Below are positions 35,192 through 42,775 of a stretch of DNA of 64,000 nt, one piece after another. This DNA is from Amycolatopsis sp. cg9 (GTDB lineage Bacteria; Actinomycetota; Actinomycetes; Mycobacteriales; Pseudonocardiaceae), in NCBI RefSeq assembly GCF_041346945.1, contig NZ_CP166850.1, positions 4,774,001-4,838,000 of the forward strand, written 5' to 3'. How positions within the stretch are numbered: the stretch's first letter is position 1; the number at the start of each line of letters is the position of its first letter. The position numbers were made by a program, and so were the translations under genes. Below the pieces are notes generated by a model, which had not been told where the DNA came from, did no database searches, and saw only the letters and a list, made by a program, of their open reading frames with translations.

Positions 35192-35878
35192 ATGGGTGGT
35201 GACGCGGACAGACGGCTCGCACGGATCCGGATCGGCGCGTTCGCGGTACTGGGGGTCGCCGGGGTCCTGCTCCTCTTCGGGCCGCTGCTGGCGAAGGTGG
35301 GGAGCTGGCTCGTGCGGCCGCGGGACCCGGACTGGTGGGGCGCCTCCGGGCAGTGGGTCGGGGGCATCGGCACGATCGGCGCCGTGGTCGTGGCGTTGTG
35401 GATCGCCATCCGCGACGGCCGGGTCGCGCAGGCGGACCGGCGGGAACGGGACCGGCGCGAGCGGCAGGAGCAAGCCGCGAAGGTCACCGCGTGGATCGAG
35501 CGCGCGGAGGCCGGGGCGGACGCCGCCGGGTACATGGTCGTCTCCAACGCGAACGCCGAGGCGGTCAACCACGTCGTCGTCTCGTTCGACCTGGTGCGGC
35601 AGCTGCCGATGACCGGGTCGACCCTGCACCGCGGGCCGGTGATCGAAGACGACGAGTACCTCTACGCGATCCTCCCGCCCGGGAAGTGGCGGATGCCGAT
35701 CCGCGAAGAGTGGCAGCGTCCGGACATGACCCCGGGGGTGATGCTCGCCTTCACCGATTCGCGGAACGGCCATTGGCTCCGGCTGACCGACGGCAGGCTG
35801 ATCGAGAAGGACCAGAACGTCGTCAGCCGCCGGAAGATCCGCTTCCCCCAGCGGATCAGCGTGCCCGAGAGCTACTGA
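35192..35878 (+). CDS. Membrane protein of unknown function
   Basis: The 228-residue protein has two predicted transmembrane helices (AFAVLGVAGVLLLFGPLL and GGIGTIGAVVVALWIAI) followed by a charged coiled stretch (RRERDRRERQEQAAKVTAW) and a beta-rich cytoplasmic domain of about 120 residues. I recognise no family. Its 3' end overlaps the converging MprF-like gene by 23 bases. It follows the previous membrane protein by 26 bases and may be in the same transcript as proS. Confidence 0.7.
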   Translation: MGGDADRRLARIRIGAFAVLGVAGVLLLFGPLLAKVGSWLVRPRDPDWWGASGQWVGGIGTIGAVVVALWIAIRDGRVAQADRRERDRRERQEQAAKVTAWIERAEAGADAAGYMVVSNANAEAVNHVVVSFDLVRQLPMTGSTLHRGPVIEDDEYLYAILPPGKWRMPIREEWQRPDMTPGVMLAFTDSRNGHWLRLTDGRLIEKDQNVVSRRKIRFPQRISVPESY

Positions 35879-37979
35879 CCAGCCTCGCCAGTTCCCGCAG
35901 CCGGACGTCCGGCAGGTACGCCCGGCTCAGCGCCAGCCCGATCCGGGGCAGGTCGGCTTCGTCGCGGAACGCCAGGTACAGCGGGACGTGCCGCGGCTGG
36001 AACTTCGCCTTGAACGCGTGCAGCGAACGGAACCCGTAGTACGGCTCCATCACCCGGCCCAGCGACTCCAGCACCCGGTCCACCGGCCGCGCCGAGCCGG
36101 AGCCGCTGCGGGCCAGCGGCGCTCCCGACAGCGAAACGAACCGCGCGCCTTCGTCCCGGAACGCCAGGCAGGCCGACGCGATGAGGAATTCCATCACCGG
36201 GCGGAAGCCGTGCGCGCTGCGGCGCATGACGTCGAGCGTCCAGCCGCCGATCTTGCCCGCTCCCGTGTGGACCGGGAGCCACGACGTCACGCCGTGGACG
36301 GTGCCCTCCGCGTCGACCGCCAGGCCGACCCGGGTGGCCGGGTCCATCGCCTCGTCGAGCCCGCCGAGGGTGAACCCCATCTCCGGCATGCCCTTGTCGG
36401 CGATCCACTCCTCGGAAAGGGCCCGGACCTGCGCGAGGATGGGTTCCGGCTGGTCGGCCAAGCGCACCAGCCGGAAGTCGATCTGCTGCTTGGCGGCCTT
36501 GTTCAGCGCGGACCGGACGTCCTGCCACGCCTTGCCGCGGAACTCGAGGCCGTCGAGGTCCAGCACGTTGTCCTCGGCGACCTGGACGTGCTGCCAGCCC
36601 AGCTCGCGCGTCGCCGCGACGGTGGCCTCCGTCGCCGAGAACACGCACGGCACCAGGCCGGAGTTCTCGCACATCGTGGTGAATTCGGTGACCGTGGCCG
36701 CCGCGGTGCCGTCCGGCGCGATCGGGTCGCCGAGCGCGACGGCGACCCCCGCGTGCCGCCGGTAGGCGAGGTAGGAGCGGCCGTCTTCGCGGACGAAGTA
36801 GGTGTTGCGCGGCCAGGTCGTCATCCACGACAGCGTGCTGCCGCCGTGGTGCCCCAGGAGCGACCGGGCCAGCGCCGGCCCCGGGCCCTGCGCGTGGCGC
36901 CGCAGCCGGCGTCGCGAAGGCACCCGGAACGCGTGGCGCGCGGCGATCAGGACGCCGAGCTCGACCGTCCACAAGAGATTGTCGACGAAGAACAGCGGCA
37001 GGCCTTCGGTGTCGTAGTCGCCGCCGAAGACGTCGGCCAGCCCGACGAGGGTGGCGACCGCGAGCCCTTGCAGCGTCACGAAAGCCGACAGCGCGACGGC
37101 CCAGCGCCACGCGACGCGCCCGCCCCGGCGCAGCCCGTTGAGCATCGGCACCACGAGCACCACGAGGATCGCCAGCTCCGGCGCCGACAGCGAAACCCCT
37201 TCCGCCGAGCCGAACGGGCCGTCGCCGGGCACCAGGAACATCACGATCTCGGCGACGGTGAGCAGCAGCAGGCCGGCGACGGTCAGCAGCCGCCACTCCC
37301 GCAGGTTCGGACCCGCCGCGTCGCCGGAGCGCCGGCCGCCGACGAGTCGCTTGCCGAGCGGGATCGCCAGCAGCAGCGCGAAGAAGTGCACGAGGTCGGC
37401 CAGCGTGCCGACGTAGACGATCGCGACGCCGGCGTACACGCACAGCCCGGCTCGCAGCCGCAGCGCCCACGGCGGCCGCAGCGTGGCGCTGGCGACCGCG
37501 ACCGCGGCGAGCGCGCCGCCGGAGAACCCGACGTCGAGGCTGCCCGCGACCCGCTCGGCCCACAGCCAGCCGGAGTTGCGGCACAGCGCGAGGAACTGGG
37601 TCGCGACGAGGACGGAGGCGATCTGGCCGCCGATGGTCACGGCCATCGCGCGCCGCGTTCCCAGCTGCCACTCGGCGAAGCCGGCGAAGAGCGCGAAGCT
37701 GCCGACCATCGGGAGGTAGTACCACGGGATGACGGCGAAGAACGGGCCGGTGAGCATGGTCCACCAGCGGCCCGCCTCCAGCGACGGCAGGCCGTAGGCG
37801 ATGAACGGGTAGGCCGCGCGGTCTTCGGCCGCGCTCCAGAGCGCGCCGGACGCGACGGCCAGCACGAGCATGGCCGCCGTGACGGTGCTGGTGAACGGCA
37901 GCCGCTCTCTGAGCACCGCGACCGTGCCCCGGACGCGTCCCCCTCCGGCGAGCTTGCCCGCCGCCCCTGTTTGAGTCAT
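35856..37979 (-). CDS. MprF/LysX-like DUF2156 membrane protein
   Basis: The 707-residue protein has an N-terminal membrane part with about seven to nine helices (residues 35-340) and a C-terminal DUF2156 (GNAT-like) domain (about 385-690), seen in RNTYFVREDGRSYLAYRRHAGVAVALGDP and FSATEATVAATRELGW. This is the layout of phosphatidylglycerol lysyltransferase-type proteins, which transfer an amino acid from tRNA to membrane lipids. The N-terminal membrane part is rhomboid-like, not a typical MprF flippase, and no lysyl-tRNA synthetase domain is fused, so the transferred group is unknown. It overlaps the converging membrane gene by 23 bases. Confidence 0.8.
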   Translation of the reverse strand: MTQTGAAGKLAGGGRVRGTVAVLRERLPFTSTVTAAMLVLAVASGALWSAAEDRAAYPFIAYGLPSLEAGRWWTMLTGPFFAVIPWYYLPMVGSFALFAGFAEWQLGTRRAMAVTIGGQIASVLVATQFLALCRNSGWLWAERVAGSLDVGFSGGALAAVAVASATLRPPWALRLRAGLCVYAGVAIVYVGTLADLVHFFALLLAIPLGKRLVGGRRSGDAAGPNLREWRLLTVAGLLLLTVAEIVMFLVPGDGPFGSAEGVSLSAPELAILVVLVVPMLNGLRRGGRVAWRWAVALSAFVTLQGLAVATLVGLADVFGGDYDTEGLPLFFVDNLLWTVELGVLIAARHAFRVPSRRRLRRHAQGPGPALARSLLGHHGGSTLSWMTTWPRNTYFVREDGRSYLAYRRHAGVAVALGDPIAPDGTAAATVTEFTTMCENSGLVPCVFSATEATVAATRELGWQHVQVAEDNVLDLDGLEFRGKAWQDVRSALNKAAKQQIDFRLVRLADQPEPILAQVRALSEEWIADKGMPEMGFTLGGLDEAMDPATRVGLAVDAEGTVHGVTSWLPVHTGAGKIGGWTLDVMRRSAHGFRPVMEFLIASACLAFRDEGARFVSLSGAPLARSGSGSARPVDRVLESLGRVMEPYYGFRSLHAFKAKFQPRHVPLYLAFRDEADLPRIGLALSRAYLPDVRLRELARLVSSSRAR

Positions 37980-38089
37980 GGGAAGAGTCTGTCGAGCCGC
38001 GGTCGCCGTGGGCATCGGGCAGCAGACGGAGATTTCCCCTAGGGGAGTCGTCCTTTCGGCTGAGGGGTATCCCCCTCTTCGGGAGGAGG

Positions 38090-38785
38090 TCAGCCGAGAA
38101 CGGCGGCCCGGACGGCGTCGGTGTCGGCCAGGTCCGGCAGGACGGTGTGGGCGCCCGCCGCGGTCAGTTCCTCGGCGGAGAAGTGGCCGGTCGCGACGGC
38201 GATGGAGACCGCGCCGTTGTCCAGCGCGGCCTTGACGTCGTTCGGGGTGTCGCCGATGACGACGACCTCGTCGGCGTCGAACTCGGTCCCGTGCTTGGCC
38301 GCTGCCAGCCCCACGGCGTGCGGCACCAGGTCCGGGCGGTGCACGGACAGCGTGCCGTAGCCGCCGATCTCCAGGTCGAGGTGCTCCTGGAGGCCGAACG
38401 CGGCGAGCTTGTGCCGTGAGATCTCCGGCAGGTTGCCGGTGACCAGCGTCTGGACGACGCCGTCGTGCCCGGCGAACGCGGTCAGCGCCTCGACCGCGCC
38501 CGGCAGCACGCGGGCTTCCACCGGGAAGCGGTGCGCCGCGCGTTCGGATTCCGCCACCAGGGCCTTGAACAGCGCTTCGATCGTCTCCTGCGCGGCCTCG
38601 AAGCCGTTCGCGGTGAGCAGGTCGGTCGTCGTGGCGAGCTCCGTGCGGCCCCCGAAGACCGGGTCGACGCGCAGGGTGGCCCCGGTCGCGGCGGTGAACG
38701 CCGTCGCGTACCAGGCCGAACCCAGTTCGGTGAAGTCCACGAGGGTGTGGTCGATGTCCCAGAGCACCAGCCGCTTCTTCGTCAC
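38090..38785 (-). CDS. HAD-family phosphatase
   Basis: The 231-residue enzyme has HAD motif I LWDIDHTLVD (nucleophile Asp and acid/base Asp), motif II LVTGNL, and motif III/IV VVVIGDTPNDVKAAL. A cap domain lies between motifs I and II, as in phosphoglycolate phosphatase and pyrophosphatase PpaX; the substrate is not defined. GTG at 38785 is chosen, since it puts motif I near residue 7. An upstream GTG at 38818 is possible but lies inside the palindrome at 38811-38826. It precedes the MprF-like gene by 110 bases on the same strand. Confidence 0.85.
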   Translation of the reverse strand: MTKKRLVLWDIDHTLVDFTELGSAWYATAFTAATGATLRVDPVFGGRTELATTTDLLTANGFEAAQETIEALFKALVAESERAAHRFPVEARVLPGAVEALTAFAGHDGVVQTLVTGNLPEISRHKLAAFGLQEHLDLEIGGYGTLSVHRPDLVPHAVGLAAAKHGTEFDADEVVVIGDTPNDVKAALDNGAVSIAVATGHFSAEELTAAGAHTVLPDLADTDAVRAAVLG

Positions 38786-38810
38786 GAGATCGAGGTTACC
38801 GGCGGGACTA

Positions 38811-38872
38811 TTCAACACGTGTTGACTTCCGGGGCGGCGTGGTCTTAGCGTTTAATTCAACACGCGACGAAT
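38811..38872 (+). promoter_or_regulatory. Promoter with two operator-like palindromes
   Basis: TCAACACGTGTTGA (38812-38825) is a perfect 14-bp palindrome. Its right arm runs into TTGACT (38822-38827), a near-consensus -35 box, spaced 17 bases from TTAGCG (38845-38850), a -10 box. A second, weaker palindrome with the same left half TTCAACACG lies at 38855-38872, centred 45 bp from the first, at the transcription start. This is the classical layout for a TetR-type repressor. It lies between the HAD and membrane protein genes; no TetR gene is adjacent. Confidence 0.6.
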
Positions 38873-38886
38873 AACTGGAGGTTGTC

Positions 38887-39885
38887 ATGACCGGTCCTGT
38901 CCGGCGCCCCGCCGGGGCGCTCGCCCTGGTCGCCGCCGCGGCCGGCGCGCTGGTGGCGGTGGTGCTCGGGTTCCTCACCTTCGGCGCGCAGGCCACCGTC
39001 GCGCCGGACGGCGTCCCGGTCGCCGTCGCCGCGCCGCCCGGAATCGCCCAGCGCATCGCCGCGCACGGCGGGGGCCAGCTCGCCTGGACCGTCGCGACCC
39101 CGGCCGAAGCGCGGCAGCTCCTCGAGGACAAGAAGGTCTACGGCGTGCTCGAACTCGGACCCGGACCGGTCGCGACGGTCGTGACGTCGGGCGCGGTCAA
39201 CCCGGCGGGCACGCAGGTCGCGCAGCAGGCGCTGACCGGCGCCGCGGCCGCGCTGGCCGGGCCGCCGAAGCAGGAGGTGCGGCACCCGGTGAGCCTCGCC
39301 GGCCGGACCGCGCCGCTGGCCGCGTCCGCGCTGGCCTGGATCGGCGCGCTGGTCGCCGGCCTCGGCCTGACGCAGCTGGCGAAGCGGACCGGCCGCGTGC
39401 CCGGCGCCGGAGCACGGTTCGCGCAGGTCGTCGGCGTCGGCGTGCTGCTCACGGCGGTCGTGGCCGGGTTCTTCGCGCTGTGGGACCCGGCGCTGCCGCT
39501 GGACGCCGGTGTTCTCGGCTTCGTCTTCCTCGCGGCGACGGCGTTCGCGGCGGTGCAAGCCGGGCTGCTGCGCCTGCTCGGCCTGCGCGCGATGGCCGTG
39601 CTGGGACCGCTGTACCTGGTCGCGCCCGCCGTCGCCGGCCAGGTGCCGGAGCTGCTCGACCCGGCTTACCGCGCGCTGCTGTGGTCGTGGACGCCGTTCC
39701 GCTTCTCGGCCGAGGGTCTGCGCAGCCTGCTGCAGGGCGTGCCGGACGCGCCCGACGTCACGACCGGGCTCTGGGTGCTGGGCGCCCTGCTCGCCGCGGG
39801 GCTGCTGGTGACGCTGTGGCCCTCAGCCCGCGAGCAGGCTGAACCGCACCCGGCGGACCGGGTTGTCGAGGTTGGTGTCCACTAG
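38887..39885 (+). CDS. Multi-pass membrane protein (ABC-2/YhgE-like), function unknown
   Basis: The 332-residue protein has one N-terminal helix (ALALVAAAAGALVAVVLGFL), an extracytoplasmic loop of about 110 residues, and five further helices starting near residue 140. This layout (helix, outside domain, then membrane bundle) fits ABC-2/YhgE/Pip-type permeases without an ATPase. The promoter carries two palindromes, so it appears tightly controlled, as expected for an export pump. GGAGG lies before the ATG. Its last 63 bases overlap the converging yjbQ gene. Confidence 0.7.
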   Translation: MTGPVRRPAGALALVAAAAGALVAVVLGFLTFGAQATVAPDGVPVAVAAPPGIAQRIAAHGGGQLAWTVATPAEARQLLEDKKVYGVLELGPGPVATVVTSGAVNPAGTQVAQQALTGAAAALAGPPKQEVRHPVSLAGRTAPLAASALAWIGALVAGLGLTQLAKRTGRVPGAGARFAQVVGVGVLLTAVVAGFFALWDPALPLDAGVLGFVFLAATAFAAVQAGLLRLLGLRAMAVLGPLYLVAPAVAGQVPELLDPAYRALLWSWTPFRFSAEGLRSLLQGVPDAPDVTTGLWVLGALLAAGLLVTLWPSAREQAEPHPADRVVEVGVH

Positions 39886-40233
39886 GCAGATCGACTGCCA
39901 GGTGCCCAGCGCGAGCACGCCGCCGAGCACCGGGATCGTCGCGTACGGCGGCACCAGCGCCGGGAGCACGTGGTCGCGGCCGTGACCCGGGCTCCCGTGC
40001 CGGTGCCGCCAGCGGCCGTCGCGGGGGAGGAGCTCGTCGAGCGCGGTCAGCAGGTCTTCGTCGCTGCCGGCGCCGGTCTCCAGGATCGCCAGCCCGGCGG
40101 TGGCGTGCGGGACCCAGACGTGCAGCAGCCCGTCGGCCGCGTCGGCGTCGCGCAGGAAACCTTCGGCTTCGCGGGTGAGGTCGTGGACGACGGCGTCGGA
40201 GCCGGTGCGGACCTCGATCTCGGTGGAGTACAT
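39823..40233 (-). CDS. YjbQ/UPF0047 family protein
   Basis: The 136-residue protein is a complete YjbQ/UPF0047 member: HVWVPHATAGLAILETG carries the conserved His and Thr-Ala-Gly motif, and GTWQSICLVDTNLDNPVRRVRFSL is the typical end. Family members have weak thiamin phosphate synthase activity in vitro; the real function is not settled. The ATG at 40233 is clear. Its 3' end overlaps the 38887-39885 membrane gene by 63 bases, unusually long for this window. Confidence 0.88.
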   Translation of the reverse strand: MYSTEIEVRTGSDAVVHDLTREAEGFLRDADAADGLLHVWVPHATAGLAILETGAGSDEDLLTALDELLPRDGRWRHRHGSPGHGRDHVLPALVPPYATIPVLGGVLALGTWQSICLVDTNLDNPVRRVRFSLLAG

Positions 40234-40250
40234 GGCTCTCAGCGTAAGGC

Positions 40251-40895
40251 TCAGGAGTCGAGGTAGCGCAGCACCGCGAGCACCCGGCGATTGTCCCCTT
40301 CGGACGGTGGCAGGCCGAGCTTGCCGAAGATCGACGTCACGTACTTCTCCACCGAGCCGGCCGAGAGGAACAGCTTCGCCGCGATCGCCGAGTTCGACCG
40401 GCCTTCGGCCATCAGGCCCAGCACTTCGCGTTCCCGCGGGGTGAGGCCGCCGAGCGCGTCGGTCTGGCGCGTCGCGGAGAACAGCTGGCTGACGACTTCG
40501 GGGTCGAGCACCGTTTCGCCGTCCGCGACCCGGCGCAGCGCGTCGAGGAAGTCCGACACCTCCGCGACGCGGTCCTTGAGCAGGTAGCCGACGCCGCCGG
40601 CGCGGTCGGCCAGCAGCTGCGCCGCGTACTTCGTCTCGACGTACTGGGAGAACAGCAGGATCGCGCAGCCCGGGAGCTCGCCGCGCAGGGCGATCGCGGC
40701 CCGCAGGCCTTCGTCGGTGTGCGTCGGCGGCATCCGGATGTCCACAATGGACACATCGGGGTCGTGGCTCTCGACGGCGGTCCGCAGCGCGTCGGCGTCC
40801 TTCACCGCCGCGACGACCTCGTGGCCGCGAAAGGTCAGCAGCTCGACGAGGCCTTGGCGCAGGATGGTGGAGTCCTCCGCGATGACGATCCGCAT
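40251..40895 (-). CDS. Response regulator, NarL/LuxR family
   Basis: The 214-residue protein has a receiver domain (about residues 1-120) with the phosphorylation Asp in SIVDIRMPP, and a C-terminal LuxR-type HTH (LTPREREVLGLMAEGRSNSAIAAKLFLS; about 148-205). It lies 9 bases after the histidine kinase and should be phosphorylated by it. The target genes are not known. No clear operator is seen in front of the neighbouring genes. Confidence 0.93.
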   Translation of the reverse strand: MRIVIAEDSTILRQGLVELLTFRGHEVVAAVKDADALRTAVESHDPDVSIVDIRMPPTHTDEGLRAAIALRGELPGCAILLFSQYVETKYAAQLLADRAGGVGYLLKDRVAEVSDFLDALRRVADGETVLDPEVVSQLFSATRQTDALGGLTPREREVLGLMAEGRSNSAIAAKLFLSAGSVEKYVTSIFGKLGLPPSEGDNRRVLAVLRYLDS

Positions 40896-40904
40896 GCCGC
40901 GACC

Positions 40905-42209
40905 CTAGCGGGGCAGCGGCACCCGTGCGATCACTTCGGTCGGACCACCCACCGGGCTCGTGACGGCCAGCTCGCCGTCGACCGTCCGCAGCCGTTCGGC
41001 GACGCCGGCCAGCCCGCCGCCGGGCACGATCCGGGCGTCACCGGTCCCGTCGTCGCGCACGCGCAGCCAGAGGACGTCGCGCTCCTCGGTGACTTCGACG
41101 GACGTCGTCCCGCCGTGCTTCGCGGCGTTGGTGAGCAGCTCGGCGGCGCTGAAGTAGACGATCGTCTCCAGCGACGGCGGCGGGCGGCGCGGCAGGTGCA
41201 CGGTGACCCGCGCGTCGATCCCGGACGTCGCGACGAGCGTGGCGAGCGCGACGTCGAGACCCGCGTCCAGCGCGGCGGGGTGGATGCCGCGGGCGAGGTC
41301 GCGCAGCTCGGTCAACGCCTGCTTCGCGTTGGCGTGGGCGGCGGTGACCAGCTCTTTCACCTGCGGGAGGTCGACGCCTTCGAGTTCTTCCTTGGCGAGG
41401 CCGAGCTTCATCGACAGCGCGACGAGCTGCGCCTGGGCGCCGTCGTGGAGGTCGCGCTCGATGCGCCGCAGCCGCAGGGCGGCGTCCTCGACGGCGGTCG
41501 CGCGGCTCGCCTCGAGGTCGCGGACGCGTTCGGACAGCACGCGCTCCCCGAGCAGGCCGACGACGAGCAGCCGGTCGAGCGCGGTGAAGGCGTGCGTCAC
41601 CCACGGCAGCACCACGAGCACCAGCAGCCCCGACGCGGACCACGCGAGCGCGCCCGCCCAGTGGTCGGCCCGGATGCCGAAGGTCGGCAGCTCCCGTTCG
41701 CCGAGCGGGAACCAGAAGAAGGCGAAGGTCGTCGCGGCCACGCCGTAGACCGTCGCGGAGCCCACGGCGAGCAGGCCCGCGAAGGTCAGCGGGAGGCGCA
41801 GCAGCAGGTAGCCGGCCGTCCGCCAGCCCGCCGGGTCGCCGACGCGGGCCTTCACCCAGCTCCAGAGCCCGGGCTTCAGTTCGGGACGGCGCGGCGCGGG
41901 GACGCTCACGCCGAGGAGGGCTTTCGCGAGGCCGCGGTGGGCGGCGCCGAGGGCGCGGGCGTAGAGGAGCGCGCCGGCGAGGACGAGGAAGCCGAGGAGG
42001 ACCGGCGTCAGCCAGAGGCCGGCGAAGACGACGACGAGGAAGGTGAAGAGGGCGAACAGGCTGAGCGGGCCGGCGAGCCACAGCCAGGCGTACTCGGCCC
42101 AGAAGTCCCGCGCCGCGAGGGGGCCGAACACCCGGCGGAGCGGGTGGGGGCGAGGCAGGTCGAGGCTGGTCACGGGTTCAGTCTCGCCGGGGAGGGTCGT
42201 GGTGCCCAT
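40905..42209 (-). CDS. Two-component sensor histidine kinase (HisKA_3)
   Basis: The 434-residue kinase has an N-terminal membrane sensor with four to six helices (about residues 30-215), a HisKA_3 dimerisation box with the phosphorylated His in RRIERDLHDGAQAQLVALS, and a HATPase domain whose N-box (AAELLTNAAKHGG) and G-box (DDGTGDARIVPGGGLAG) are visible. It belongs to the NarL-type group and forms an operon with the LuxR-type regulator downstream. The signal is unknown; the membrane-embedded sensor suggests an envelope cue. Confidence 0.92.
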   Translation of the reverse strand: MGTTTLPGETEPVTSLDLPRPHPLRRVFGPLAARDFWAEYAWLWLAGPLSLFALFTFLVVVFAGLWLTPVLLGFLVLAGALLYARALGAAHRGLAKALLGVSVPAPRRPELKPGLWSWVKARVGDPAGWRTAGYLLLRLPLTFAGLLAVGSATVYGVAATTFAFFWFPLGERELPTFGIRADHWAGALAWSASGLLVLVVLPWVTHAFTALDRLLVVGLLGERVLSERVRDLEASRATAVEDAALRLRRIERDLHDGAQAQLVALSMKLGLAKEELEGVDLPQVKELVTAAHANAKQALTELRDLARGIHPAALDAGLDVALATLVATSGIDARVTVHLPRRPPPSLETIVYFSAAELLTNAAKHGGTTSVEVTEERDVLWLRVRDDGTGDARIVPGGGLAGVAERLRTVDGELAVTSPVGGPTEVIARVPLPR

Positions 42210-42278
42210 CCGGTTTTCCCCCGGGACGGGCTCGGGGAAGCGCCCAGGTGGGGCCTTTCAAGGACTCGGGGCGCGGGT

Positions 42279-42358
42279 ATCGGCCGAGCGGTTGGGCGGG
42301 TCGCTTGGCTGGTGGGTGTCGCGGATCGGCTGAGCGGTTGGGCGGGTCGCTTGGCCGG
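42279..42358. repeat. 34-bp direct repeat
   Basis: Two copies, 42279-42312 and 42325-42358, match at 32 of 34 positions (core GCGGTTGGGCGGGTCGCTTG) and are separated by 12 bases. Both are upstream of the histidine kinase gene. Confidence 0.8.
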
Positions 42359-42363
42359 CGTGC

Positions 42364-42416
42364 GTCGCGAATGACTCATTGGGGACCTCAGAGGTCGCGA
42401 ATGAGTCATTCGCGAC
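42364..42416. repeat. Inverted repeat, copy of the GTCGCGAATGACTCATT family
   Basis: Arms 42364-42380 and 42400-42416 are perfect 17-bp reverse complements. The first 26 bases are identical to 63441-63466 and the last 19 to 63477-63495. The inner part differs from the other copy in the right arm, so the central stem is shorter. It is a second copy of the element at 63441-63493. Confidence 0.8.
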
Positions 42417-42519
42417 CTGCCGGAGACCTGCCCCGAAGCGCCGCGGACGACGGGCCCGCGGGGGCGCCCCCCGTCTTCCACTTTACCGGCGACCACCGAC
42501 AATCCCGGCTCGCGAAAGC

Positions 42520-42558
42520 CGTGAAGGCCACGCTGAGGAACTCAACGTGGCCTTCACG
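42520..42558 (-). terminator. Hairpin after the small protein gene
   Basis: An 18-bp stem with one mismatch and a 3-base loop (arms 42520-42537 and 42541-42558; core GTGAAGGCCACG) lies 9 bases past the stop of the 66-residue gene at 42568. It is well placed to end the desaturase transcript. Confidence 0.7.
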
Positions 42559-42567
42559 AACGCCGGG

Positions 42568-42768
42568 TCACGGGGTGTCCGGGTCGTCCTCCCGGGCCCG
42601 CTGGGCGGCTTCGCGCATCTCGATGACGTCCGTGAGCCAGTCGCCCGTCTCGCGGGCGATGTCGCGGATCGCGCCGGTGATGATCGAAGCTATGTTGCCG
42701 ACGTGCGTCGCGGCTGATTCGGTGATCACCTGCAGGGTGTCCTTGTCTCGTTCGAACTGGCCCACCAT
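42568..42768 (-). CDS. Small protein downstream of the desaturase
   Basis: This 66-residue acidic protein (MVGQFERDKDTLQVITESAA...) is predicted helical, without a membrane segment or recognised motif. It lies 7 bases past the desaturase stop on the same strand and before a hairpin, so it is probably the last gene of the reductase-desaturase operon. A role as an accessory to the membrane complex is only a guess. Confidence 0.6.
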   Translation of the reverse strand: MVGQFERDKDTLQVITESAATHVGNIASIITGAIRDIARETGDWLTDVIEMREAAQRAREDDPDTP

Positions 42769-42775
42769 GTCGCCC

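Larger units (their letters stand above)
42210..42567. other. Repeat-rich intergenic region, no gene
   Basis: These 358 bases between the histidine kinase start and the small protein stop hold three repeat elements and no convincing coding frame: a 34-bp direct repeat (42279-42312 and 42325-42358), an inverted repeat with 17-bp perfect arms (42364-42416), and a terminator-like hairpin (42520-42558). The kinase promoter must lie in the first part, but no clear box is seen. Confidence 0.7.

Noticed and set aside
38786..38818. Longer N-terminus of the HAD phosphatase starting at GTG 38818
   Set aside because: It would start inside the operator palindrome and add 11 residues before motif I with no support.
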